25,745 nt of DNA from CAVPCY01 sp963702525 (GCA_963702525.1 CAVPCY010000006.1:1-25745); one strand, 5' to 3'. Positions 14,844-22,937 are shown, counted from the stretch's first letter. Notes: generated by a model from the letters alone, not told the origin. Numbers and translations are program-made.

Positions 14844-15855
14844 CGCACACGGCCGCCGCATCGACTACCTGCGGATATCGCTCACGGACCGCTGCAACCT
14901 GCGTTGCGTCTACTGCATGCCGCCCGACGGGGTGTCGTGGAAGGACCCGTCTGAGATCCTCAGCTACGAGGAGATCGAGCGGTTCACGCGCATCGCCGTG
15001 CAAGAGGGCATCGGCAAGATCCGGCTGACCGGCGGCGAGCCGCTGGTGCGCAAGGGCGTGCCGGGCTTCGTGCACCGGCTGCTGGATGACATCGGGGTGG
15101 AGAGCGTGGCGCTCACGACCAACGCCACGCTGCTGCCGCGCTACGCCCGTGAGCTCCGCGACGCCGGGCTCGAGCGCATCAACGTGAGTCTGGACTCCCT
15201 CGACGCCGAGGAGTACGCGCGCATCACCCGCGGCGGCAAGCTCGAGGATGCGCTTGCCGGGCTCGACGCCGCCTTCGAGGTGGGCTTCGACCCCGTGAAG
15301 CTCAACGTCGTCGTGGTCCGCTCGCTCAAGCAAGACCTGCTCGGCTTCGCGAAGATGACGCTGGAGCGGCCGCTGCACGTGCGCTTCATCGAGTACATGC
15401 CGGTAGGTGAGGCCGAGGAGGGCGCCGGCTGCACCTCCGAGATCGCCGGATGGACCCGCGATGACTCGGTGCCCAGCGAAGAGGTACTCGAGCGCCTCTC
15501 CGCGGAGGGCGTCTCGGCGGGCTTCGGCGAGCTGGTGCCGGTGCTCAGAGACGACGCTCCCGGTGGCTGGGGTCCCGCGCGCTACTACCGTTTCGCCGAC
15601 TCGAAGGGCACGATCGGCGTCATCTCGCCGCTGTCGCACCACTTCTGCGCCGAGTGCAACCGGCTGCGTCTGACCGCCGACGGGCGGCTGCGGCCGTGTT
15701 TGTTCAGCGACAACGAGCTCGACGTGCGCACCGTGCTTCGCACCGGTACCGACGAGGATGTCCACGCCGTCGTGCGCGAGGCTCTGCGCATCAAGCCTGA
15801 GAACCACGCCGAGAGGGTAGGCACCTCTCGGCGTATGTCACAGATCGGGGGCTAG
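14833..15855 (+). CDS. moaA: GTP 3',8-cyclase MoaA
   Basis: The radical-SAM enzyme that, with MoaC, turns GTP into cyclic pyranopterin monophosphate, the first step of Moco synthesis. It has 340 residues, the expected size. The N-terminal 4Fe-4S site is C21-N-L-R-C25-V-Y-C28, and the SAM-binding LTGGEPLVRKGVP follows. The second, substrate-side cluster is C-A-E-C and a third Cys 13 residues later (HFCAECNRLRLTADGRLRPC). The C terminus ends in GG after GTSRRMSQI, the double-glycine tail needed for activity in MoaA. The start overlaps mobB by eleven bases. All catalytic residues that I can check are present. Confidence 0.97.
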   Translation: MATDAHGRRIDYLRISLTDRCNLRCVYCMPPDGVSWKDPSEILSYEEIERFTRIAVQEGIGKIRLTGGEPLVRKGVPGFVHRLLDDIGVESVALTTNATLLPRYARELRDAGLERINVSLDSLDAEEYARITRGGKLEDALAGLDAAFEVGFDPVKLNVVVVRSLKQDLLGFAKMTLERPLHVRFIEYMPVGEAEEGAGCTSEIAGWTRDDSVPSEEVLERLSAEGVSAGFGELVPVLRDDAPGGWGPARYYRFADSKGTIGVISPLSHHFCAECNRLRLTADGRLRPCLFSDNELDVRTVLRTGTDEDVHAVVREALRIKPENHAERVGTSRRMSQIGG

Positions 15856-15857
15856 CG

Positions 15858-16355
15858 ATGGCCGACGAACTCACACACCTCGACGCGCGGGGGCACGCCC
15901 ACATGGTGGATGTGGCCGGCAAGCCGGTCACGCACCGGCGGGCCGTCGCCGAGGCGTTCGTGAGCATGAAGCCCGAGACGCTTGACCTGATCGTCAGCGG
16001 CTCCGCGCCAAAAGGCGACGTGCTCGCCGCGGCGCGCATCGCGGGCATCATGGCGGCCAAGCGCACGAGCGAGATCATCCCGCTGTGCCACCCGCTGTCG
16101 CTCACGCACGTGGGCGTCGAGCTAGCGGCCTCCGACGACTCGGCCCGGCCCGGCATCGCGATCGTCGCGACCGCCGAGACCGACGGCAAGACAGGCGTCG
16201 AGATGGAGGCACTCACGGCCGCCTCGGCAGCCGCGCTCACCATCTACGACATGTGCAAGGCAGTCGACCGGGGGATGGTCATCTCGGACGTGCGCCTTGT
16301 ATCCAAGGAAGGCGGCAAGTCGGGGACTTGGACGCGAGAGGAGGCATCGCGATGA
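15858..16355 (+). CDS. moaC: Cyclic pyranopterin monophosphate synthase MoaC
   Basis: MoaC converts the MoaA product into cyclic pyranopterin monophosphate. The protein has 165 residues, normal for the family. Conserved stretches are MVDVAGKPVTHRRAVAEA, KGDVLAAARIAGIMAAKRTS, IPLCHPLSLTHV, the signature DGKTGVEMEALTAASAAALT followed by IYDMCKAVDRGM, and KEGGKSGTW near the end. The MCKAVDRGM and CHP residues contribute to the active site in known MoaC proteins. It starts two bases after the moaA stop and its TGA overlaps the ATG of the MOSC gene (ATGA). Confidence 0.97.
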   Translation: MADELTHLDARGHAHMVDVAGKPVTHRRAVAEAFVSMKPETLDLIVSGSAPKGDVLAAARIAGIMAAKRTSEIIPLCHPLSLTHVGVELAASDDSARPGIAIVATAETDGKTGVEMEALTAASAAALTIYDMCKAVDRGMVISDVRLVSKEGGKSGTWTREEASR

Positions 16356-16921
16356 CAGATCTGCCCACGGGCCGCACGGGCCGCGTCGTATCCGTGAACC
16401 TCTCGGAGCGAAAGACGATGCGCAAACAACGTTACGACCGAGGCACGCTCGTGCTCGACCGCGGATTCGCCGACGACGCGCACGCCGGCGACTGGCACCG
16501 CCAGGTCTCGCTGCTCGCTCAGGAGTCGATCGACGAGATGATCGCGAAGGGCCTCGACGTGGGGCCCGGGGACTTCGCCGAGAACATCACCACCGAGGGT
16601 GTCGACGTCATGACGCTGCCGGTGGGCTCGATCGTGCACGTGGGCGGCGAGGTCGTCCTCGAGATCAGCCAGATCGGCAAGGTCTGCCACAACAAGTGCG
16701 CGATCTACTACCAGGCCGGCGACTGCGTGATGCCGCGCGAGGGCGTGTTCGCGGTGGTTAGGCAGGCCGGCGACGTGGCAGTGGGGGATACCGTCGAGAT
16801 CGTCGCGCTGGGTGACGGAACCTGCGAGCGCTCGCCGGAGGAGTCGCTCGCCGAGTCGGAGTCTGTGCGCGCGGCGAACGAGTGTCGCAAGCTCGAGAAG
16901 GCGGGCAGCGTCGATGGCTGA
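16352..16921 (+). CDS. MOSC-domain protein
   Basis: A 189-residue stand-alone MOSC (Moco sulfurase C-terminal-like) protein. MOSC domains bind sulfur carriers or Moco and take part in sulfur transfer or cofactor handling. Visible family features are GRTGRVVSVNLSERKTMRKQ, the loop HAGDWHRQVSLLAQESIDEM, the central GDFAENITTEGVDVMTLPVG, and the Cys-containing LEISQIGKVCHNKCAIYY, which has the conserved MOSC cysteine region. ATG 16352 overlaps the moaC stop as ATGA, and the gene overlaps mogA by eight bases. Its precise substrate is unknown; delivering sulfur or holding the cofactor for the FdhD domain encoded upstream is an attractive inference. Confidence 0.92.
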   Translation: MTDLPTGRTGRVVSVNLSERKTMRKQRYDRGTLVLDRGFADDAHAGDWHRQVSLLAQESIDEMIAKGLDVGPGDFAENITTEGVDVMTLPVGSIVHVGGEVVLEISQIGKVCHNKCAIYYQAGDCVMPREGVFAVVRQAGDVAVGDTVEIVALGDGTCERSPEESLAESESVRAANECRKLEKAGSVDG

Positions 16922-17388
16922 GCTGCGCATCGGGGTGCTGACCTGCTCGGACACGCGCAAGGAGGCGCAGGACACCGCCGGGCGTGCGCTGGCCGGGCTC
17001 ATCGCCGAGCGCGGCTGGACGGTGGAGGCCTACGAGGTCTGCCCGGACGAGTGCGGCACGCATCGAGGCTGCGATCGTCGCGATGGCCGAGGCCGGCGTC
17101 GACGTGGTCCTCACGTGCGGCGGTACCGGGCTGGGCCCGCGCGACGTGACGCCGGAAGCCACGCTCGCCGTGTGCGACCGGCAGGTCCCCGGGATCGCAG
17201 AGCACATGCGCGCGGAGTCGCTCAAGGTCACGGGTCGCGCGATGCTCTCCCGCGCGACGGCCGCTGCTCGCGGGCGGACGCTCGTGGTGAACCTGCCCGG
17301 CTCCGAGAAGGCCGCGCGCGAGTGCTTCGGCTTCGTGGCCGATCAGTTCGAGCACGCCGTCGAGATGATGCGCGGCGGGGGCCACTAG
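16914..17388 (+). CDS. mogA: Molybdopterin adenylyltransferase MogA/MoaB type (frameshifted)
   Basis: Adenylylates molybdopterin ahead of metal insertion by MoeA. Corrected length is about 157 residues, which suits the short MogA/MoaB class. The first part, LRIGVLTCSDTRKEAQDTAG and LIAERGWTVEAYEVCPDE, runs out of frame after about 17049. The second part continues one base over: RIEAAIVAMAEAGVDVVLTC, then GGTGLGPRDVTPEATLAVCD (the GGTG nucleotide-binding motif), then NLPGSEKAARECFGFVADQF. One extra base at about 17049-17058 accounts for the break. The gene begins inside the last codons of the MOSC gene. Whether it is MogA or MoaB by name cannot be settled from length alone, but the reaction should be the same. 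Confidence 0.88.
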
Positions 17389-17392
17389 CCAC

Positions 17393-18613
17393 ATGGCGGC
17401 GACTCCTCACACCGGCACTCCGGAAGGAGGCACCGACGCGGCACGCACGGTCTACTTCGACCACGCGGCGACGTCGTGGCCCAAGGCGCCCGGTGTCGCC
17501 GACGCGATGACGCACGCGCTGGCCGAACTGGGTGGCAACCCGGGGCGTGGCGCGTACCGGATGGCCGTCGACACGGAGCGGTCCATCAACAGCGTGCGCA
17601 GGGATGTGGCGGCGTTCCTCGGCGTGGCCGAGCCGACGGATCTGGTCTTTCAGCCGGGCTGCACGCAGGCGCTCAACCTCGCGCTGTTCGGGCTGATCGC
17701 ACCGGGCGACAGAGTGGTCGCGTGCCCGGCCGAGCACAACGCCGTCGCGCGTCCTCTCAACGTGTTGTCGCAGCGCGGCGTCGAGGTGGTGCTCGCCCAG
17801 ACCGATGATGCGGGTTTCGTCGAGCTCGAATCGGTGGAGGCGCTTGTCGCCGAGGCTCCGACGCGGGCGGTCGTCTGCCAGCATGCGGGAAACGTCACCG
17901 GCGCCATCCAGCCGATCGCCGACCTCGCCGACATCGCGCACGAGCACGGCGCACTCATAATCGTTGACGGCGCGCAGGCCGGGGGGCACATCCCGGTCGA
18001 TCTCGCAGCGCTGTCGGTCGACGTCTGGGCCTGCTCGGGACATAAAGGGCTGCTCGGCCCGCAAGGGGTGGGGCTGCTCTACCTCGCGCCGGCGTGTGAG
18101 CCCGACGAGCTCGTCTTCGGCGGTACGGGGCAGGGTGAGAGCGAGCTGCCGATCGGCCCCAAGCATCGTCCCGACCGCTACGAGGCGGGTACTCCCAACG
18201 TGCCGGGGATCGCGGGGCTGGGCGCGGCCGTTCGCTGGCTGGCAGGCCACGCGGACGCGCAGCGGGCACACGAGGCGGCACTCATGCGACGGCTGATCGA
18301 CGGCATCGCCTCGCTGGCCGGATACCGTATGCTGGGGCCCGGTCCCGAGGAGCCGCGAGTACCGGTCGTCTCGGTCGTGCACGAGGTCGCCCCCGCCGAT
18401 CAGCTCGCTTTCGCGCTTGATCGGCGCTATGGCGTTGCTGTGCGTTCGGGGCTGCACTGCGCCCCCTGGGCACACCGTTCACTCGGAACGCTCGACGCCG
18501 GCGCGCTGCGCTTGAGCGTCGGGTACGGTCTGACCCAGGACGACGTCGATCTCGTAGTCGAGGCACTGGGTGTTCTCGGTAGTGAGTTATCGCGCTCTGA
18601 GCAGGGGCGATAG
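17393..18613 (+). CDS. Class V aminotransferase / cysteine desulfurase
   Basis: A PLP-dependent enzyme of 406 residues related to cysteine desulfurases of the NifS/SufS kind. YFDHAATSWPKAPGVADAM opens the fold. The PLP lysine is K218 in WACSGHKGLLGPQGVGLLYL, and IIVDGAQAGGHIPVD supplies the Asp that contacts the pyridine. RSGLHCAPWAH contains Cys356, in the place of the persulfide-carrying cysteine. RYEAGTPNVPGIAGLGAAV is the usual C-terminal signature. It begins four bases after the mogA stop and is the last gene of the unit. FdhD takes sulfur from a desulfurase (IscS in E. coli), so this enzyme may be the dedicated donor to the FdhD domain or to molybdopterin synthase. The alternative is a selenium-pathway aminotransferase such as the EF2568-type family. 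Confidence 0.9.
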   Translation: MAATPHTGTPEGGTDAARTVYFDHAATSWPKAPGVADAMTHALAELGGNPGRGAYRMAVDTERSINSVRRDVAAFLGVAEPTDLVFQPGCTQALNLALFGLIAPGDRVVACPAEHNAVARPLNVLSQRGVEVVLAQTDDAGFVELESVEALVAEAPTRAVVCQHAGNVTGAIQPIADLADIAHEHGALIIVDGAQAGGHIPVDLAALSVDVWACSGHKGLLGPQGVGLLYLAPACEPDELVFGGTGQGESELPIGPKHRPDRYEAGTPNVPGIAGLGAAVRWLAGHADAQRAHEAALMRRLIDGIASLAGYRMLGPGPEEPRVPVVSVVHEVAPADQLAFALDRRYGVAVRSGLHCAPWAHRSLGTLDAGALRLSVGYGLTQDDVDLVVEALGVLGSELSRSEQGR

Positions 18614-18695
18614 GTGTGGTGCGCGTGCGCGAGCGGCACTATCCGCAGCACGAGGCTCCCGACGAACTGGGCTCTTAGCCAGGTCGCTTCCTCGC
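18614..18695. other. Short convergent spacer
   Basis: An 82-base gap between the end of the Moco unit (+) and the end of the toroid-fold gene (-). No hairpin with a T run is visible, and a 21-codon forward frame from GTG 18616 lacks a good ribosome site. Confidence 0.3.
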
Positions 18696-19751
18696 CTACT
18701 CCGCCCACTCCAGCACCTGCAGGGCGCGCAGCGTAAGCCACTTGCTCGGCTTGCCCTTGGCTTCGACGTTCGCGCGCATCTTGCCGTTGAAGCTGTTTCG
18801 CATCGTCCAGCGCATCTGCGCATCGGCTGCCGAGCGAACAACCTCGATCGCGGCCCGGTACTCAGCACGCGGCTTCTCGCCGACGCCCATCAGCGCCGCG
18901 AGCCCCTCGAGTGCGTCCGAGTTGTACGACAGCGGGAAGCCGAAGCGCATCCACCCCGGCTTGTCGCCGTATGTGAGCGGCGAGTGCTCGGCGACGAATC
19001 GCTCGCGTCCCGCCGCACGCTCCGAGGCCGGCAGCGGCCAGACCTCGGCCTGGAACCGCTTGAACTCCTCGGGAAGCGAACGGTAGATCTCCTTGTCGCG
19101 CAGCGCCTCGACGCATGCGTCCTTCAGAGCTTGGGTGCCATCAGGCCACAGCCCGCTCGGCACCTCGCCCAGGAACAGCAGCACCTTTGGCGCGAGCATG
19201 TGGCAGTAGCCGTTCAGCGTGTAGGGCTGCATGTCCGAGCAGCCCAGGAAGCCGAGGTGCTCGTAGCCCTCGGCGATGGAGTGCACCGCAGCGACGATCC
19301 GCTCGTCTGGCGCCCAGCCCATGCGGGCGAGCCCGCGGCCGACGTTGGCGGTGAGGCATGGCATCTCGTAGGCGGCCTTGGGATTGGCGCTCCAGCCACC
19401 GTTGGGCTTCTGGCGTGAGAAGGCATAGTCGGCCGCCCGCTGCACGCGCTCGTCCGCGCCGTCGGCCCACAGCTCTCCCAAGAACACGATCTGCCAGAGC
19501 GATCCGCCGTACTTCTGGTAGTCGCGCTGCGGTTCGTCCCACGACCCGTCATCGCGCTGCTGGCGCAGTATCTCGGCGACTGGCGCGTAGTCGTTGCGCC
19601 GTGCCCAGTGCTTCTCGGCGGTTGCGTCATCGGGTTCGCCGAGCAGAGCGCGGCGCGCGAGGACGGCTACGGCCGGGTTCTCCGGCTCGAGCAGCCACTC
19701 GAGGGTCTCGGCGGGGACTTGGGTCAGGATGCGCGCTGTTGTGGCCGGCAT
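18696..19751 (-). CDS. Alpha/alpha-toroid (prenyltransferase/squalene-oxidase-repeat-like) protein
   Basis: A soluble 351-residue protein of unknown role. It shows several repeats of the kind found in terpenoid cyclase and prenyltransferase toroids: QQRDDGSWDEPQRDYQKYGG, SRQKPNGGWSANPKAAYEMP, and LNGYCHMLAPKVLLFLGEVP. WLTLRALQVLEWAE at the C terminus is a typical closing helix. Cys residues in CLTAN, GCSD and GYCH could bind metal. ATG 19751 has GGAGGTGAG six bases before it; GTG 19760 overlaps that site. The gene is divergent from the ATP-grasp gene with a gap of about 90 bases. I do not see the DxDD motif of active terpene cyclases, so catalytic activity is doubtful. Confidence 0.75.
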   Translation of the reverse strand: MPATTARILTQVPAETLEWLLEPENPAVAVLARRALLGEPDDATAEKHWARRNDYAPVAEILRQQRDDGSWDEPQRDYQKYGGSLWQIVFLGELWADGADERVQRAADYAFSRQKPNGGWSANPKAAYEMPCLTANVGRGLARMGWAPDERIVAAVHSIAEGYEHLGFLGCSDMQPYTLNGYCHMLAPKVLLFLGEVPSGLWPDGTQALKDACVEALRDKEIYRSLPEEFKRFQAEVWPLPASERAAGRERFVAEHSPLTYGDKPGWMRFGFPLSYNSDALEGLAALMGVGEKPRAEYRAAIEVVRSAADAQMRWTMRNSFNGKMRANVEAKGKPSKWLTLRALQVLEWAE

Positions 19752-19842
19752 CGCGCTCACCTCCGAGTGAGTCTGTACCCGCCGGCGCCTGCGCCTCAGC
19801 TATCCTATGCGAGCCCGTTTCCGCACACCCCCGGAGTCGCCT

Positions 19843-21005
19843 GTGTTCATTCTCGAAGAGCCTTACGTCTCAGACCTGCTTGCCGACACTGTCGCCGAGC
19901 TCGGTGTGCCGGTGCTCGATACGCCGATGGCGCGCCGCAGCCTCGGTCGCGGCGTTCGGCTGTCCCCGACGCCGAGTTCGCCAAGGCTGCCGCTAGGCCC
20001 GAGGCGAGGATGTACTCGAACTCCGAGAACGCGATCGGCTGGATCGCCGAGCACATGGCCGGCACCGACCTGCCTCGCATGGTGGGGCTGTTCAAGGACA
20101 AGGTCGCGTTTCGCGAGATGGTCGCCGACCTCTACCCCGACTACCGTTTCTGTGGACTGAGCACGGAGGAGCTTCGCGCCTTCGACCCGAGTGCCCTTCG
20201 CGCGCCCTTCGTGGTCAAGCCGGCGGTCGGCTTCTTCAGCATGGGCGTACACGTGGTCGAGTCGTCCGTGGCGTGGTCCGGCGTTGTGGATGAGATCGAG
20301 CATGAGGTCGAGGCGTTCGCCGCGATCTACCCCGACCAGGTTCTGGGGTTGGACCGCTTCGTGGTCGAAGAGGTCATCCAGGGCGAGGAGTTCGCCGTCG
20401 ACGCGTACTTCGACCAGAACGGCCGCCCGGTGCTGGTCAACGTCTACGCGCACCTGTTCGCCTCGGAGGATGACGTGAGCGACCGCGTCTATCTCACCAA
20501 CCCCGAGACGGTCGAGCGCCTGGGCCCGCCCGCGATGGCACTGCTTGCCGAGCTGGGTGGCCGAGCCGGACTGCACGACTTCCCGGTTCACGCCGAGCTG
20601 CGCATCGACGCGAGCGGTCACGTCGCACCGATCGAGATCAACCCGATGCGCTTCGGCGGGTGGTGCGCGACCGACCTCGCTCACTTCGCATACGGCGTGA
20701 ACCCGTACCGCTGCTACCTGCGCGGTGAGTGCCCGGATTGGGAGCGCATCGCCGGGACGGCGGCAGGCCGCACCACCGCGCTCATCGTCGCCGACCTGCC
20801 CAGCTCGGTCGACCTGAAGGCCATCGAGTCGGTCGACTACGAGCGGTTCGGGGCGCGCTTCAGCGCTGTACTCGACCTGCGGCCCACCGACTTCAGCCGC
20901 TACCCCGTTTTCGCGTTCACCTTCGTCGAGGTGCCCACGTCGGATCAATCGGAGCTGCACGCCGTGCTCGGTTGCGACCTGCGAGAGTACCTGCGCATGC
21001 GCTAG
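19843..21005 (+). CDS. ATP-grasp domain protein (frameshifted near 5' end)
   Basis: A ligase-type enzyme of about 387 residues that should join a carboxylate to an amine or thiol using ATP. The N terminus is FILEEPYVSDLLADTVAELG followed by VPVLDTPMARRSLG. After a frame change, SAVPDAEFAKAAARPEARMY and ENAIGWIAEHM lead into the ATP-grasp core. APFVVKPAVGFFSMGVHVV is the first ATP-binding lysine region, FVVEEVIQGEEFAVDAYFD carries the adenine/metal side, and HAELRIDASGHVAPIEINPM has the Glu and Asn that bind magnesium. One base is missing, or two are extra, in about 19945-19962. GTG 19843 follows CGGAG; ATG 19807 would add 12 residues. Substrates are unknown. Confidence 0.82.
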
Positions 21006-21022
21006 GGTCCCCGCCCACGCGT

Positions 21023-21045
21023 CCGCCGCCACCGCCCGGCGGCGG
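21023..21045. terminator. Strong hairpin between convergent genes
   Basis: CCGCCGCC (21023-21030) and GGCGGCGG (21038-21045) form an eight-base-pair all-G/C stem around a seven-base loop. It lies in the 55-base gap between the stops of the ATP-grasp gene (+) and the HAAS-domain gene (-). On the plus strand TT follows. It probably ends transcription from both sides. Confidence 0.6.
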
Positions 21046-21060
21046 TTCATCAGGGCTGCA

Positions 21061-22119
21061 CTACCTCTGGATCTTGGCGACCTTGTAGGTTGTGACGTAC
21101 GTCGACGACGACTCCTGAGACTCCTCGCGGACGAGCGTGAGCACGACCGTCCGCGTCGGCCTGTTGGGTATGTACTCCCTCATTTCCCACACGTTCTCGT
21201 CCACACTCTGACCCAAGTCGACCCTGGCCACGTCGTCTGCCTCAGCACGCGCCGCAAGGGCGGCAACATCGGGCGCCGCCTCGGGGGTCGCTAGCTCCTG
21301 AGCACCGGCGACGTCACCTTCAAGCACCTTGTCGTAGAACGACTTCAGCACGGGTTCGGCACGAGTCAGGTCGGTGTAGGAGTCCACCGACTGGCGTACG
21401 GAGTCCCACGGCTGCAGGAAGGAGCCTGCGGCGAAGGTCACGTAGTAGAAGGCCGCGAACGCCACGATCACTCCGAGCGCCCCGATGGGGGCGACGAGGT
21501 ACCACTTGGGTCGTGCGACGATGCGAGCGGGTGTGCTGTCAGCGAGATCCGCAGTTTTCACCATGGCGGTCTTCTCGGCGACGCTCAGCCGAGAAAGCCC
21601 GGCCATGCGCATACCAATGCTCACGCTACGCCTGCGAAGCGCCAGCCAGTAGAAGACCCCCCACGTCACGGCGGCCAAGGTGCCGACCACGGCCCACCAT
21701 GGCAGCCCCATCTGTTGGTAGCCGTAGGTGTTCTCAAGGTACGCGACGTCGGCCGGGCCCATGAGGATGCGGTCGACCACCAGCGAGATGAGAATCATCC
21801 AGATGGGGAAGACCACGAGCGGGCCCCAGCCGATCACGAAATCGGCAACCCACGACGCCGTGCGTCGTCCACGACCGGCCGGCGGTACGGGGGATTCAGT
21901 GTCCAGGCGCAGCCGCCGAGTCACGATGTCGGCCGCGAAGACACTTGGGTCGCCGAAGGAGGCGACCGCCTCGGTGGGCGAGCGGCCCTCCGCAGTCTCC
22001 TCGGCGAGGTGCGAGCGCACCTCCTCAAGGATGTCGTCGACATCGGGCCGCGGCAGTCCGGAGAGCGCCCGCCGCAACTCCCGCTCGAGCTCGCGGATGG
22101 GATCGGATTTCGCACCCAT
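21061..22119 (-). CDS. HAAS-domain (DUF1700-like) membrane protein
   Basis: A 352-residue membrane protein. Residues 1-75 form a cytosolic HAAS-type helical domain, with ELERELRRALSGLPRPDVDD, EEVRSHLAEETAEGRSPTEA and VASFGDPSVFAADIV. This domain commonly accompanies PadR regulators. Membrane segments follow at about 91-115, 140-161 and 206-231. The segment around VSIGMRMAGLSRLSVAEKTA resembles an RDD-like loop. The C-terminal 120 residues lie outside and include FYDKVLEGDVAGAQELATPE. ATG 22119 overlaps the stop of the preceding gene as TGATG; an upstream GTG at 22125 is less likely. Function is not known; PadR/HAAS pairs are often thought to control membrane or transport responses, and the PadR gene here is two genes upstream. 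Confidence 0.82.
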   Translation of the reverse strand: MGAKSDPIRELERELRRALSGLPRPDVDDILEEVRSHLAEETAEGRSPTEAVASFGDPSVFAADIVTRRLRLDTESPVPPAGRGRRTASWVADFVIGWGPLVVFPIWMILISLVVDRILMGPADVAYLENTYGYQQMGLPWWAVVGTLAAVTWGVFYWLALRRRSVSIGMRMAGLSRLSVAEKTAMVKTADLADSTPARIVARPKWYLVAPIGALGVIVAFAAFYYVTFAAGSFLQPWDSVRQSVDSYTDLTRAEPVLKSFYDKVLEGDVAGAQELATPEAAPDVAALAARAEADDVARVDLGQSVDENVWEMREYIPNRPTRTVVLTLVREESQESSSTYVTTYKVAKIQR

Positions 22120-22505
22120 CACCACTCACCCACCTTCATCGAACCAACGATACGAGCGTCGCCGCCTCCCCAGTCCATGACGAGCGCGCGAACGTCTCGG
22201 CCATCGGAGTCGCGCCAGTAGTAGACGCCCGCGATCGGCCCGTCGGTGTTCTCGAAGCCCGGTCCGCTGTAGAGCGGCTCGCCCAGGCGCTTCACGGCAA
22301 CCGTGTAGCTCGCATCGGCGGGGACGGCCTGGTAGTCAGTGATGCGTCGCGCCGAGGCGAGCTTGGAGCTCCACATCGTCCACGACCATGCGTAGGGCAA
22401 GAAGCGCAGCGACACCACCATAAGGACAGGTATCGCCAGCATCGCGATAGCGAGAATCACCCAGCGTCGGTTGCTGCGACGCGCGTCGGCCTCAGTCCAG
22501 CTCAT
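22119..22505 (-). CDS. Small single-pass membrane protein
   Basis: A 128-residue protein with one N-terminal membrane anchor (RWVILAIAMLAIPVLMVVSL, residues about 14-33) and an extracytoplasmic domain. That domain contains DASYTVAVKRLGEPLYSGPG and PIAGVYYWRDSDGRDVRALV, and ends in GSMKVGEW. No family is recognised. It starts inside the end of the PadR gene (fourteen-base overlap) and its stop overlaps the next ATG, so it is translated with both neighbours. It may be a partner of the HAAS protein; that is an inference from coupling only. Confidence 0.75.
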   Translation of the reverse strand: MSWTEADARRSNRRWVILAIAMLAIPVLMVVSLRFLPYAWSWTMWSSKLASARRITDYQAVPADASYTVAVKRLGEPLYSGPGFENTDGPIAGVYYWRDSDGRDVRALVMDWGGGDARIVGSMKVGEW

Positions 22506-22863
22506 CGCGTTCTCCCCCCAGTCCGCGGATCGCCTCGTCGATCCGATTCCACTCCCTGATCGCCTGGCCGAGAAAGCGTCTGCCGTTCTCGGTCACGGAG
22601 TAGTACTTGCGTGGATTGCCCGTCTCGGCGCTGTGCCACGCCGAGGACAGCAGACCGTTCGCTTCGAGCCGGCGCAGAACCGGATAGACGGTTCCTTCTC
22701 CGGCGACGAAGTCACCAAGCTCCTCGAGTCTCCTCACGATGGCATAGCCGTAGAGCGGTTCCTCGGTCAGCAGCTGCAATATCAGCACCTGCACGACGCC
22801 CTTACGCAGTTGCGCGTTCCAGCTGTCCAAGTCGAAATCCACAGGTGCCCCCATGGTATGCAT
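22492..22863 (-). CDS. PadR-family transcriptional regulator
   Basis: A 123-residue winged-helix repressor from ATG 22863. The PadR pattern is clear: RKGVVQVLILQLLTEEPLYG, then YAIVRRLEELGDFVAGEGTV, then YPVLRRLEANGLLSSAW, with ETGNPRKYYSVTENGRRFLG as the wing. The C-terminal helix of about fifteen residues (AIREWNRIDEAIRGL) supports dimerisation. ATG 22854 and TTG 22869 are alternative starts. It leads an operon with a small membrane protein and a HAAS membrane protein. A palindrome lies fourteen bases upstream, so it probably represses its own operon, as PadR proteins often do. Confidence 0.92.
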   Translation of the reverse strand: MHTMGAPVDFDLDSWNAQLRKGVVQVLILQLLTEEPLYGYAIVRRLEELGDFVAGEGTVYPVLRRLEANGLLSSAWHSAETGNPRKYYSVTENGRRFLGQAIREWNRIDEAIRGLGGERDELD

Positions 22864-22876
22864 CGCCAACCACTGT

Positions 22877-22890
22877 GTAACGTACAGTAC
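22877..22890. promoter_or_regulatory. Candidate PadR operator
   Basis: On the plus strand GTAACGTACAGTAC reads as an inverted repeat of the form GTAnnGTACnnTAC, centred about 20 bases upstream of the PadR ATG. The local sequence is AT-richer than its surroundings. On the minus strand it also contains TACTGT and TACGTT, either of which could serve as a -10. Its place directly before padR suggests autoregulation. Confidence 0.45.
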
Positions 22891-22937
22891 CCGATTCCGG
22901 GCGGATTCTCACGTGGGTTTTGGGGGTTGAGCGGCTG

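Noticed and set aside
19608..19990. Upstream part of the open frame that carries the ATP-grasp core
   Set aside because: It runs antisense to the toroid gene; the true N terminus is in another frame from about 19843.
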